The notes under the pieces are model-generated. The model made no database searches. It saw only the letters and a program-made list of their open reading frames with translations, and was not told where the DNA came from. Below are positions 52,090 through 60,090 of a stretch of 64,000 nt of DNA, piece after piece (the stretch's first letter is position 1; every line of letters starts with the position of its first letter). The stretch comes from Amycolatopsis sp. A133. GTDB lineage: Bacteria > Actinomycetota > Actinomycetes > Mycobacteriales > Pseudonocardiaceae. The DNA lies in NCBI RefSeq assembly GCF_031082405.1, contig NZ_JAVHJU010000002.1, positions 152,080 through 216,079 on the forward strand. The letters run 5' to 3'. The position numbers and the translations under genes were made by a program.

Positions 52090-52746
52090 TCAGGCCGCGT
52101 AGTCGGTGATGCCGTCGCTGCAGGACTTCAGGTCGGGCTTGGCGGTCGTGTAGTTCGCGACGCACACCTTGTAGAAGACCCAGGTGCCGTGCGGGACGGT
52201 GACGGCCTTGTCGACCTTCGTGCCCTCGCCGGTGGAGTTCCAGACGTAGAACGGCCCGGCACCGCCCTTGAGCCAGTACGCGACCACGGCGGAGTAGCCG
52301 TCGGAATTCGTGTCGTAGACCAGGAAGTGCGAGTCGGACGAGCGGTACTGCGCCTCGCCGGCACAGGCGTCGGAGCACTGGCCGCTGCCCGAGCCGGCAC
52401 CGCAGTCGGGCGCGATCCGCGTGTCGGAGTTGGTGAAGACGTAGGTGTCCGAAATGTACCCGCCGAGCGCGGGCACGTAGTCCCACAGCGTGCCCGTGCC
52501 GTAGGTGCCGGTCACCGACGAGCCGGTGATCTGGCAGTCGATGGTCACGGTGGCGCCGTTCGCGACGGTCTTGACGGCGGTGGCACTCGCGGTGGGTGCC
52601 CGGCGGACGTTGAGGGGGTCGCCTGCGGTCTTCACGGTCCCGCTCGCCGCTGCCGACGCTTCGAGCGCGCCGCCGGTCAGGAGCGCGCCGACGGCGGCCA
52701 GTACCAGGCCGGAACCGGCGATACGCCGGAATTTCGTACGCTTCAT
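52090..52746 (-). CDS. Secreted SH3-like domain protein
   Basis: A 218-residue secreted protein. Signal peptide 1-~32 (RRIAGSGLVLAAVGALLTGG, cut after ASA). Residues about 36-110 are an SH3-like module (TAGDPLNVRRAPTASATAVK, WDYVPALGGYISDTYVFTNS) ending in a Cys. A Cys-rich linker (CGAGSGSGQCSDACAG) and a second domain (about 125-218) of unknown type follow. The SH3 module is closely related to that of the protein at 56893. The ATG lies seven bases after a -10-like CAGGCT, so the mRNA may be leaderless. A SARP-type repeat is directly upstream, and phoD follows in the operon. Confidence 0.82.
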   Translation of the reverse strand: MKRTKFRRIAGSGLVLAAVGALLTGGALEASAAASGTVKTAGDPLNVRRAPTASATAVKTVANGATVTIDCQITGSSVTGTYGTGTLWDYVPALGGYISDTYVFTNSDTRIAPDCGAGSGSGQCSDACAGEAQYRSSDSHFLVYDTNSDGYSAVVAYWLKGGAGPFYVWNSTGEGTKVDKAVTVPHGTWVFYKVCVANYTTAKPDLKSCSDGITDYAA

Positions 52747-52753
52747 GCCGAGG

Positions 52754-52786
52754 AGCCTGGCTCCGGGCCGTACACGTCTCGTACAA
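52754..52786 (-). promoter_or_regulatory. SARP-type direct repeat and -10 for the SH3-phoD operon
   Basis: On the minus strand TTGTACG-AGAC-GTGTACG (52786-52769) is a pair of heptamers with 11-bp period, the geometry of AfsR/SARP sites. A -10-like CAGGCT (52759-52754) begins nine bases after the second heptamer. The same arrangement is found at 56817. The divergent AfsR-like gene is the likely activator. Confidence 0.68.
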
Positions 52787-52847
52787 AGCCCGGAGTGGGC
52801 GTGCACACACACTCCGAATGGATCTAGCCCCCTGCGCCGGACGGTCC

Positions 52848-52853
52848 TAGAGT
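52848..52853 (+). promoter_or_regulatory. -10 of a leaderless promoter for the AfsR-like gene
   Basis: TAGAGT lies seven bases before the ATG at 52861, with no ribosome-binding site between, so transcription is predicted to start at or next to the start codon. No clear -35 is visible. Confidence 0.5.
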
Positions 52854-52860
52854 CCGGGAC

Positions 52861-55794
52861 ATGGGGGAACTCATCGGGCAGGTTGAGACCACCTCGCTTA
52901 CCATCCGCGTCCTCGGTCCGCTGGAGGTCACCGCCGCCGGGCGGGTGATCGCCCTCGGCGGGCCGAAGCCCCGGCTGCTGCTGGCCGCGCTGGCCCTGCA
53001 GCCGAACGTCGTCGTCTCGACCGACGTGCTGGTGGAAGTGCTGTGGCCACAGGCGGCGCCGCGGTCGGCCGCGGCGAACATCCGCACGTACGTGCATTCA
53101 CTGCGAAGACGGTTCGCGGAGATCGACCCCGGCTTGGGCGAGCGGATCAGCAGCCGGGCCTCCGGCTACCTGCTGACCGCGTCGCCGGACGAACTGGACC
53201 ACCTCGCCTTCGCCGCTTTGGCCGGCGAAGCGCAGGAAGCGCTCGACGGCGGCGAAGCCGAAAACGCACTCAAACTCTTCGACAAGGCCGACGCGCTGTG
53301 GCGCGGCGAAGTCCTCGAAGGCCTTCCGCACGACCACAGCTGGGGCGCGACCGTCGCCCGGCTCGCCGAACTGCGGCTGTCGGTGCAGGAACAGCGCCTG
53401 CGGGCGCGGATCGGCCTCGGCCGGTCCGGCGAGGCCATCGCCGAGCTGCGCGGGCTGGTCACCGAACACCCGTTGCGCGAAGAGCTCTGGGCGCAGCTGA
53501 TCGTCGCGCTGCGCGCGGCGGGCCGGACCGGGGACGCGATCGAGGCGTACGAAGCGGCCGAGCGCGTCCTGCGCGAGGAACTCGACGCCGAGCCGGGCGC
53601 CCGGCTGCGCGAGCTGCGCGCGACCCTCGTGCCGGAGAACGTGCTCGTCCCGCGCCCCGCCGACGTCGCCCCGGTCTGCCAGCTGCCCCTCGACCTGCCG
53701 GACTTCACCGGCCGCGACACGCTGATCCACGACGTCGTCACCCTGCTGCGGGAACGCGCGGACTCCGGCACCCCCGCCGTGGTCGTGCTGTCGGGCGCGC
53801 CCGGTGTCGGCAAGTCGGCGGTCGCCGTCCGGGTCGCGCACGCGGTCCGGGACGAGTTCCCCGACGGCCAGCTGCACGTCGACCTGGCCGGCACGTCGTC
53901 GTCGCCGCGGGCGCCGATGAGCGTGCTCGCCGAGCTGCTGCGCGCGCTGGGCATCCCGGACGCCGGCCTGCCGCGCGAGCTGGCCGAGCGCTCGGCGCTG
54001 CTGCGGTCGCGGCTGGCCGGGCGGCGGATGTGCGTCGTGCTCGACGACGCCGGCAGCGAGGCCCAGGTGCGGCCGCTGCTGCCCGGCGCCGGGGCCTGCG
54101 CGGTGCTGCTGACCAGCCGGATCCGGCTGCCCGGACTCGCCGGCGCGAAGCCGGTGGACGTCGACCTGCTGCCCGAGGCCGAGGCCGCGCAGCTGCTGGA
54201 GGGCATCGTCGGGGCCGAGCGGGTGGCCGCCGAGCCGGAGAGCGCCGCGGCGATCCTGCGCCAGTGCGGGCACCTGCCCCTGGCGATCCGGGTGGCCGGC
54301 GCGAAGCTGACGCACCGGCCGGGCTGGACGCTGCGGCTGCTGGCCGACCGGCTGGGCGACGAGCGCCGCCGGCTCGACGAGCTGCGCGTCGGCGACCTCG
54401 CCGTCCGCGCGAGCGTGACCCTGTCCTACGACCTGCTGCCGATGTCGGCGGCCACGGCGTTCCGCGGGCTGGGGTTGCTCGGGCCGGTCCAGTTCCCGGC
54501 GTGGACGGTCGCGGCCGTGCTGGGCCGCCGCGACGCCGAAGACGTGCTCGACGTGCTGGTCGACGGCCACCTCGTCGAGCTCGTCGGTTCGGATTCGGCC
54601 GGGCAGCCGCGCTACCGCCTCCACGACCTGCTGCGCGTGTACGCGGTGGAGCTGGCGGAGCGGAGTGACGCGGCGAAGACGCGGGCCGGCCTGCGGCGGG
54701 TCCTGGAGGGCTACCTGGGGCTCGCGCTCGAGGCGGCGCGCCGGATGCCGCTGCACTTCTTCGGCATGTACTGCGACGACGAGCTGCGGCGCCCGGCGGT
54801 GGCCGAAGGCGTGCTGCCCGATGACCCGGCCGCGTGGTTCGCCGCCGAGCGGCACACGACGGTCGCGGCGGTTTCGCTGGCGGCCCAGCAGGGCTTCGAC
54901 GACCTCGCCTGGCAGCTGGCTTCGGCGCTGACGCCGTACTTCGACCTGAGGGGTCCGCAGGACGACTGGCACACCACCCACCTGGTCGCACTGGCGGCGG
55001 CCCGCCGGGCGGGCTCGCCGCGGGCGGAGGCGATCGTCCAGCGCAACCTCGGGCAGTACCTGCTCTACCTGGACGAGTACGCCGAGGCGCGGGTGGCGTT
55101 CGAGGAGTCGAGGAAGCTGTTCGAAGCCGTCGGAGACGTCCAGGGTGTCGCCGTCGCGCTGACCGGGCTCTCGACGATCGCGCGCATCGAAGGCGAAGAC
55201 GACCTGGCGCTCGACCACTGCCACGAGGCCCTGAAGCTGTTCGCGGAAGCCGACGATCCGAACGGCGAAGCTGTGGCCCGCCTGGGCGCGGGCGCGGTGT
55301 GGATGTCCCGAGGCTGTTACGCGGCGGCGAAGCGCTGGATCACCGACGCACTGGAGCTGTCGGCGTCGATCGGCGACCGCCACCGGGAGGCCCACGCGCT
55401 CAAGCGCCTGGGCCTGCTGTTCCAGCGCCAGGGGAACCTGGCGGCGGCCCGCGAGCACGTCGACCGGGCGATCGCGATCTTCACCGACCTCGGCGACGAC
55501 CATTGTGTGGGGTACGCGAACCAGAACCTCGGCGAGCTGTGCCTGCACAGCGGCGACTTCGCGCACGCGCAGCTGTTGCTGGTGAACTCGCTGGCGGTGC
55601 ACCGCCGCAACGGGGACCGGCGGTCGGAGGCCGAGGTGTCGCAACTGCTCGGGGAGCTGCACCGGGCGCTTCTGCAGCCGGAGCGGTCGCGGGACTATTC
55701 GGAGCGGGCGCTGGCCATCTGGCACGAGCTGTCGGCCCGGCCGAAGGAATCGCCGGCCGTCGTCGAGGAGCGGCCGCACACCGCTTCCGCCTGA
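52861..55794 (+). CDS. AfsR-like SARP regulator (DNA-binding, BTAD, NB-ARC, TPR)
   Basis: A 977-residue regulator with the AfsR layout. An OmpR-type winged HTH (about 13-100, IRVLGPLEVTAAGRVIALGG) is followed by a BTAD domain (about 105-255), then an NB-ARC ATPase with P-loop GAPGVGKS (312-319), CVVLDDAG and LPLAIRVAGAKLTHRPGW. C-terminal TPRs occupy about 700-960 (NLGQYLLYLDEYAEARVAFE, LGLLFQRQGNLAAAREHVDR). Such proteins act as ATP-dependent transcription activators on heptamer direct repeats; AfsR controls secondary metabolism and competes with PhoP in Streptomyces. No biosynthetic cluster adjoins. Two SH3-protein genes with matching repeats flank it, suggesting a local regulon. Confidence 0.93.
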   Translation: MGELIGQVETTSLTIRVLGPLEVTAAGRVIALGGPKPRLLLAALALQPNVVVSTDVLVEVLWPQAAPRSAAANIRTYVHSLRRRFAEIDPGLGERISSRASGYLLTASPDELDHLAFAALAGEAQEALDGGEAENALKLFDKADALWRGEVLEGLPHDHSWGATVARLAELRLSVQEQRLRARIGLGRSGEAIAELRGLVTEHPLREELWAQLIVALRAAGRTGDAIEAYEAAERVLREELDAEPGARLRELRATLVPENVLVPRPADVAPVCQLPLDLPDFTGRDTLIHDVVTLLRERADSGTPAVVVLSGAPGVGKSAVAVRVAHAVRDEFPDGQLHVDLAGTSSSPRAPMSVLAELLRALGIPDAGLPRELAERSALLRSRLAGRRMCVVLDDAGSEAQVRPLLPGAGACAVLLTSRIRLPGLAGAKPVDVDLLPEAEAAQLLEGIVGAERVAAEPESAAAILRQCGHLPLAIRVAGAKLTHRPGWTLRLLADRLGDERRRLDELRVGDLAVRASVTLSYDLLPMSAATAFRGLGLLGPVQFPAWTVAAVLGRRDAEDVLDVLVDGHLVELVGSDSAGQPRYRLHDLLRVYAVELAERSDAAKTRAGLRRVLEGYLGLALEAARRMPLHFFGMYCDDELRRPAVAEGVLPDDPAAWFAAERHTTVAAVSLAAQQGFDDLAWQLASALTPYFDLRGPQDDWHTTHLVALAAARRAGSPRAEAIVQRNLGQYLLYLDEYAEARVAFEESRKLFEAVGDVQGVAVALTGLSTIARIEGEDDLALDHCHEALKLFAEADDPNGEAVARLGAGAVWMSRGCYAAAKRWITDALELSASIGDRHREAHALKRLGLLFQRQGNLAAAREHVDRAIAIFTDLGDDHCVGYANQNLGELCLHSGDFAHAQLLLVNSLAVHRRNGDRRSEAEVSQLLGELHRALLQPERSRDYSERALAIWHELSARPKESPAVVEERPHTASA

Positions 55795-55832
55795 GCCACC
55801 ACGATCCTCCGCTCAGCCGGACCCGGGTGACC

Positions 55833-55838
55833 TAGGAT
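55833..55838 (+). promoter_or_regulatory. -10 of a possible leaderless promoter
   Basis: TAGGAT lies six bases before the GTG start of the repeat protein at 55845, without a ribosome-binding site; leaderless transcription is likely. The -35 is not clear. Confidence 0.4.
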
Positions 55839-55844
55839 CTCGCC

Positions 55845-56789
55845 GTGACTTCGGCGAATTCCCGGCGCGGTGAGACCACCGGACTCTGGTCGATCAGGAG
55901 ACACATCGTCGCGGTGGTCCTGATCGGTCTCGGCGTGTTCGCGGTCGCGACCGTGCTGTTGTGGCTGGCGCTGGGACTGCCGGCCGCACCCGGCCCGGAC
56001 ACGAAGCTGAACGTCGTCAAAATCGCGCTGTCGGTCGTGGCGGGGGTGGGCGGGGTGGTCGCGCTCGTCGTCGCCTACCGCAAGCAACGGATCGGCGAGG
56101 CGGCCGAAGCACGCGAGCACGTCAAAGTCCTGAACGAGCGGTTCGCCGGCGCGTGCGCCCAGATCGGCCACGAAAAGCCGACCGTCCGGCTCGCCGGGAT
56201 GTACGCCATGGCGAGCCTCGCCGACGAGTGGGCCGAGCAACGCCAGGTGTGCATCGACGTGCTGTGCGCGTACCTGCGCATCCCGTACGAACCGGCGTTG
56301 GATTCGCCGTGGCACCACGACGAGGAATCCGAAGTGCGCTTCTCGATCACGAGCGTGATCAGCGATCACCTGCGCCCGGGCGCACCGGTCAGCTGGCAGG
56401 GTCACGAATTCAACCTCCTGCGGGTCATTCTCCGCTCCGCGGATTTCGCGGACATCCAGGTGACCGGCGGCCGGCTCCTGTTCAGCCTGGCCCGGTTCCC
56501 CGGCGGCTGGACGTCGTTCGACGGAATGCACGTCAGCGGCGGCGAAGTCTGGTTCGGCGGCGCGGAGTTCCTCGGCGGCCGGGTGAGCTTCGACAACGCC
56601 GAGTTCAGCGCCGGCCGCGTTCAGTTCGACGGCGCCACCTTCACCGGCGGCGAAGTGACCTTCCGCGGGGCCAGGTTCACCGGCGGCGAAGTCGACCTCT
56701 CCAAGGTCAGCCTCGACGACTACACCACCCCACCCGTGTTCGATCCGTGGGAGACCCCGCCGCCCGGGCTCCTGCTGCCGGGCGCGTAG
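55845..56789 (+). CDS. Membrane-anchored protein with 12-residue pentapeptide-like repeats
   Basis: A 314-residue protein. Two N-terminal helices (about 18-75: HIVAVVLIGLGVFAVATVLL and VVAGVGGVVALVVAY) anchor it, followed by a helical linker (AREHVKVLNERFAGACAQIG) and a domain with LAGMYAMASLADEWAEQRQV. The C-terminal beta-solenoid is built from 12-residue units (GGEVWFGGAEFL, GGRVSFDNAEFS, AGRVQFDGATFT, GGEVTFRGARFT), a variant of pentapeptide repeats. Related proteins are common in actinobacteria with no known role. It lies between the AfsR-like gene and the second SH3-protein gene. Confidence 0.8.
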   Translation: MTSANSRRGETTGLWSIRRHIVAVVLIGLGVFAVATVLLWLALGLPAAPGPDTKLNVVKIALSVVAGVGGVVALVVAYRKQRIGEAAEAREHVKVLNERFAGACAQIGHEKPTVRLAGMYAMASLADEWAEQRQVCIDVLCAYLRIPYEPALDSPWHHDEESEVRFSITSVISDHLRPGAPVSWQGHEFNLLRVILRSADFADIQVTGGRLLFSLARFPGGWTSFDGMHVSGGEVWFGGAEFLGGRVSFDNAEFSAGRVQFDGATFTGGEVTFRGARFTGGEVDLSKVSLDDYTTPPVFDPWETPPPGLLLPGA

Positions 56790-56816
56790 CTCTCAGGCAG
56801 CCTTCGCACAATCTGC

Positions 56817-56850
56817 TTGTACGGATCATGTACGCGGTCCCGTCAGTCTT
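56817..56850 (+). promoter_or_regulatory. SARP-type direct repeat and -10 for the second SH3-protein gene
   Basis: TTGTACG-GATC-ATGTACG (56817-56834) repeats the heptamer geometry seen at 52786-52769. A -10-like CAGTCT begins nine bases after the second heptamer, exactly as in the other copy. Start codon at 56893 with GAGGAGAA as ribosome-binding site. Confidence 0.7.
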
Positions 56851-56892
56851 CCTCCACCTTCGAAACGAACAGGTGCGAGAGGAGAACCGGGG

Positions 56893-58119
56893 ATGATCCG
56901 GATCATGAAAGCCGGCCGCGTGACCGCGGCGGTTCTGGCCGCCGGGGCGGTGACGGCGCTGGCCGGAGCCCCCGCGCAGGCCGCCGCGGCGCCGTCGGCC
57001 AACACCGGCTGGACCGCTGATTTGTCCACTGTGGACGGCGATGACGTCAACGTCACCGGTGCGGGTGGCACGCTCACCCTGGCCGACGCGGCGTGGCACC
57101 GAACCGCCGTCGTGTTCGCCGGCAGCGAGGGCAGCCTCGTCACCGCCGGGCACAAACTGGGCTCGCCGGCGAACCGCGTCAGCGCGGAACTGACCGCCGA
57201 AACCCCCAAGGGCACGTCGATCGACGTCGACGTCCGCGGCCGGACGAGCGGCGATTCCTGGACCGAGTGGACCCCCGCGGGCACCACGCTGAAGAGCTCC
57301 GTCAGCGAGGTGCAGGTGCGGATCGGCCTGCACAGCACCACCGACGGCGTGCGGCCCGCGGTCAAGAGCGTCGCGTTCCGCGCCGACAGCGCTCCGCAGG
57401 CCAACGCCGTGACCGCCGGGACCGAGCTGACCTACAAGGTCTACGGCACCCGCGAAGGCCTGACCGGCCGCACCACCGCCAACGGCCACGTCATCACCAG
57501 CCGGGACCACTTCGTCGCGCTGCCGTCCGGCAAGTCGTTGTCCCCCAAGGGAACCGGCAACTACTCCGTCCGCGTCTGCCGGACCGACGGCAGCAAGTGC
57601 GAGTACGCGCCCGTGTGGGACGTCGGCCCGTGGAACGAGCAGGACGACTACTGGAACCCGGCGTCGGTGCGCACCAAGTTCAAGGACCTCCCGCAGGGCC
57701 AGCCCGAGGCGTACGCCGCCTACTACAACGGCTACAACGGCGGCAAGAGCGGGCTCAACACCAAGGTGGGCAACCCGGCCGGCATCGACCTCGCCGACGG
57801 CGTCTTCTGGGACGGGCTCGGCATGTCGGACAACGGCAACGTCAACGTCACCTACCTGTGGACCGGCTCCGGCCCGGCCGGCAACATCAGCACCGCCGGC
57901 GACCCGATGAACGTCCGGGCGAGCGCCAGCACGTCGGCCGCCGTCAAGGGCATCGCGGCCAACTACGCCCGGGTGAACATCGAGTGCTACGTCGAGGGCG
58001 ACACCGTCACCGGCAAGCTGGGCACCAGCAACATCTGGGACCGGATCGGCCCGGACCACTACGTCTCGGACACCTACGTCCAGACCGGCTCGGACGCCCC
58101 GGTCGCTCCGCACTGCTGA
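56893..58119 (+). CDS. Secreted multidomain protein with C-terminal SH3-like domain
   Basis: A 408-residue secreted protein. Signal peptide 1-~31 (RVTAAVLAAGAVTALAGAPA). Residues about 35-165 form a beta-rich domain (NVTGAGGTLTLADAAWHRTA). A middle segment (about 175-310) includes SVRVCRTDGSKCEYAPVWDV and YAAYYNGYNGGKSGLNTKVG. The C-terminal SH3-like module (TAGDPMNVRASASTSAAVKG, WDRIGPDHYVSDTYVQTGSD) ends in HC and parallels the module in the protein at 52090. No catalytic motif recognised; cell-wall or surface binding is plausible. Controlled by the SARP-type repeat upstream. Confidence 0.8.
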   Translation: MIRIMKAGRVTAAVLAAGAVTALAGAPAQAAAAPSANTGWTADLSTVDGDDVNVTGAGGTLTLADAAWHRTAVVFAGSEGSLVTAGHKLGSPANRVSAELTAETPKGTSIDVDVRGRTSGDSWTEWTPAGTTLKSSVSEVQVRIGLHSTTDGVRPAVKSVAFRADSAPQANAVTAGTELTYKVYGTREGLTGRTTANGHVITSRDHFVALPSGKSLSPKGTGNYSVRVCRTDGSKCEYAPVWDVGPWNEQDDYWNPASVRTKFKDLPQGQPEAYAAYYNGYNGGKSGLNTKVGNPAGIDLADGVFWDGLGMSDNGNVNVTYLWTGSGPAGNISTAGDPMNVRASASTSAAVKGIAANYARVNIECYVEGDTVTGKLGTSNIWDRIGPDHYVSDTYVQTGSDAPVAPHC

Positions 58120-58164
58120 ACCCCGATCGTCGCGTGGTTGACTGCCCTCACCTGCGCGACAACC

Positions 58165-58197
58165 GCGAAGGCCCGGTGTCCCCCGCCGGGCCTTCGC
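58165..58197 (+). terminator. Hairpin terminator after the second SH3-protein gene
   Basis: GCGAAGGCCCGG (58165-58176) pairs perfectly with CCGGGCCTTCGC (58186-58197) across a 9-base loop. Confidence 0.78.
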
Positions 58198-58231
58198 CTA
58201 TTTCCGCGCTATTCCGCTCACCGGCACACAA

Positions 58232-58245
58232 TTCACAACCGTGAA
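58232..58245. promoter_or_regulatory. TTCAC-AACC-GTGAA palindrome upstream of the GH88 gene
   Basis: A perfect 5-bp-arm palindrome about 90 bp before the GH88 start in an AT-richer patch; a possible operator. The regulator is unknown. Confidence 0.35.
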
Positions 58246-58336
58246 CAAATGTCCGCCGGGTGTACAACGGCCCGCCGGTCGTGCAAAAATTCCGGGCACT
58301 CTCCTTCCCCACGGAATCACGGAATGGCGGTCACCT

Positions 58337-59572
58337 GTGAGCGTTTCCCGGAGAACCCTGCTGACCACCGCGGCCGGTGCCGCGGTGGCGGCGAGCGCCG
58401 GCCCTTCCACACTGGCCTCTGCGGCCACCCCTGACGGCTCCGACCAGGCATCGGTCACCCGGACGCTCCGCCAAGCGGCCGACTACGCCGTGGCCAAGCT
58501 CGGCGCGGTGGCCCCCGGCGTCACCGCGTTTCCGGTCGGCACGAAGTTCGAGAAATGGACCTATTCGCAGAATGGCGACTGGGTCGGCGGATTCTGGCCC
58601 GGCCAGTTGTGGCTGGCCTGGCTGCACAGCGGCGACGACCGGTTCAAAACCCTCGCGCTGGCGTCCGCGGAGAAACTCGCGCCGCGCCAGAACGACACGG
58701 GCACGCACGACCTCGGTTTTCTCTTCTACCCGTCGTGGGTGACCGCCTGGCGGCTCACCGGCGACGAGAAGTGGCGGGCGGGCGCGGTGCAGGCGGCGTC
58801 GTCGCTGATCAAGCGCTACAACCCGGCGGGCCGGTTCATCCGCGCCTGGGGATCGCTGTCCGACCCGAACAACGCCGGCCGCGTCATCATGGACACGATG
58901 ATGAACCTCGACCTGCTCGCGTTCGCCAGTGCGCAGACCCAGGATCCGCGGTACCTCGAAATCGCCGTCGCGCACGCAAAAACGGCGCAGCGGAACTTCC
59001 TGCGCCCCGACGGGTCGTCGCCGCACGTGTTCGACTTCGACCCGGTCACGGGCGCGCCGATCGGGCCGAACACGGTACAGGGCTACAGCCCCACGTCGTG
59101 CTGGTCGCGCGGGCAGGCGTGGGGCGTCTACGGGTTCACGACGATCCACCGGCGCACCGGGGACGCGGAGTTCCTCACCACGGCCCGGCGGCTCGCGGAC
59201 TTCGCGCTGTCCCGGCTGACACCCGACCACGTGCCGGTGTGGGACTACCTGGCCCCGCAGGCCCCGAACGACGTCAAGGACGCTTCCGCCGGTGTGATCA
59301 TGGCGTGCGGCCTGCTGGACCTCGCGGAGCTCACGCACCGCCCGCACTACCGGGAAAGCGCGCTGCGGATCCTCACCGCGGTGTCGCGGACGTGCCTGAC
59401 GACGAAGTCCGCCCGCGCCGAGGCGAGCGTCGCCCGCTGCACCCGCAACCGGCCGGCCGAGGACGGCGTCGAGGTGTCGCTCCCCTACGCCGACTACTAC
59501 CTGCTGGAAGGCATCCTCCGGGTGCTCGACCGGCGGAAGGCCGACCGCGCGATCGACCTGTCGAGCGTGTAG
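58337..59572 (+). CDS. Exported GH88 unsaturated glucuronyl hydrolase
   Basis: A 411-residue (alpha/alpha)6-barrel enzyme that removes the unsaturated uronic acid left by polysaccharide lyases. Tat-type signal (SRRTLLTTAAGAAVAASAGP). The GH88 pattern is clear: NGDWVGGFWPGQLWLAWLHS, GTHDLGFLFYPSW with D125, and VIMDTMMNLDLLAF with D186. The 61-residue spacing between these equals that of catalytic D88 and D149 in Bacillus UGL. SRGQAWGVYGFTTIHRRTGD also fits. The GTG at 58337 follows GGCGG. Monocistronic, and thematically linked to the GH28/GH29/GH105 genes 9 kb away. Confidence 0.92.
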   Translation: MSVSRRTLLTTAAGAAVAASAGPSTLASAATPDGSDQASVTRTLRQAADYAVAKLGAVAPGVTAFPVGTKFEKWTYSQNGDWVGGFWPGQLWLAWLHSGDDRFKTLALASAEKLAPRQNDTGTHDLGFLFYPSWVTAWRLTGDEKWRAGAVQAASSLIKRYNPAGRFIRAWGSLSDPNNAGRVIMDTMMNLDLLAFASAQTQDPRYLEIAVAHAKTAQRNFLRPDGSSPHVFDFDPVTGAPIGPNTVQGYSPTSCWSRGQAWGVYGFTTIHRRTGDAEFLTTARRLADFALSRLTPDHVPVWDYLAPQAPNDVKDASAGVIMACGLLDLAELTHRPHYRESALRILTAVSRTCLTTKSARAEASVARCTRNRPAEDGVEVSLPYADYYLLEGILRVLDRRKADRAIDLSSV

Positions 59573-59578
59573 CGGCGC

Positions 59579-59602
59579 CCGGGGAGGCCGCCACCTCCCC
59601 GG
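59579..59602. terminator. Hairpin terminator between convergent genes
   Basis: CCGGGGAGG (59579-59587) pairs with CCTCCCCGG (59594-59602) across a 6-base loop, between the GH88 and DUF4396 genes. Confidence 0.72.
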
Positions 59603-59611
59603 ACGCGCTGG

Positions 59612-60064
59612 TCAGTGGTGGTGCGCGTGCACCTTGGCGTGGCCGAGACCGCGCCCGATCATCCACTTGTTCACCGGCACCGTGACGACGAACGCGACCG
59701 CCAGCGAGAGCGCCAGAGCCAGCCAGAAGAGCAGGCTGGCCAGCCCGGCGTCCATCGCCCCGGGAACCGCCACGATCACGGTGTTGTCGATCAGCTCCAT
59801 GACGGCGATCGACACGGTGTCCGCGGCCAGCGCGACCTTGAACGCGGCCGCCGCACCCAGCCCCGACTTCAGCACCCCCCGCATGGTCAGGGCGTAACCG
59901 AAGACGAAGGCCAGCACGATCGACAGGACCACGGTCGCCGCGTTGTGCAGGCCGAACGCCGTGCCCAGCACCATGCCGAGCACCTCACCGATGGCACAGC
60001 CGGTCAGGCAGTGCAGAGTCGCCTGGATCGCTGTCGCCCACGAAGCTCCGTGCTGTTCGCTCAT
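59612..60064 (-). CDS. DUF4396 membrane protein, probably copper-linked
   Basis: A 150-residue protein with about four membrane helices. It opens with a Cys/His patch (WATAIQATLHCLTGCAIGEV, containing H-C-x3-C) followed by LGMVLGTAFGLHNAATVVLS, the DUF4396 pattern, and ends in a His-rich tail (HAKVHAHHH). The Cys, His and Met content and a CsoR-type palindrome directly before the gene suggest a role with copper or a related metal; this is inference. The ATG at 60064 is chosen because longer readings run through the operator. Divergent from the binding lipoprotein gene. Confidence 0.82.
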   Translation of the reverse strand: MSEQHGASWATAIQATLHCLTGCAIGEVLGMVLGTAFGLHNAATVVLSIVLAFVFGYALTMRGVLKSGLGAAAAFKVALAADTVSIAVMELIDNTVIVAVPGAMDAGLASLLFWLALALSLAVAFVVTVPVNKWMIGRGLGHAKVHAHHH

Positions 60065-60075
60065 GCCTGGGAGAA

Positions 60076-60090
60076 TACCCCCTGGGGGTA
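60076..60090. promoter_or_regulatory. CsoR-type palindrome upstream of the DUF4396 gene
   Basis: TACCCCCTGGGGGTA is a perfect 15-bp palindrome with the G/C-tract, TA-ended form of CsoR-family copper operators. It sits 12 bp before the start, overlapping a probable -10 (TATTCT on the minus strand), where a repressor would block transcription. Confidence 0.65.

Noticed and set aside
53098..55779. An 890-codon leftward frame opposite the AfsR-like gene
   Set aside because: Arg/His/Gln-rich shadow of a clear SARP/NB-ARC/TPR gene.
52861..58119. The AfsR-like gene as the regulator of an adjacent antibiotic cluster
   Set aside because: No polyketide, peptide synthetase, terpene or RiPP biosynthetic genes are in the window.
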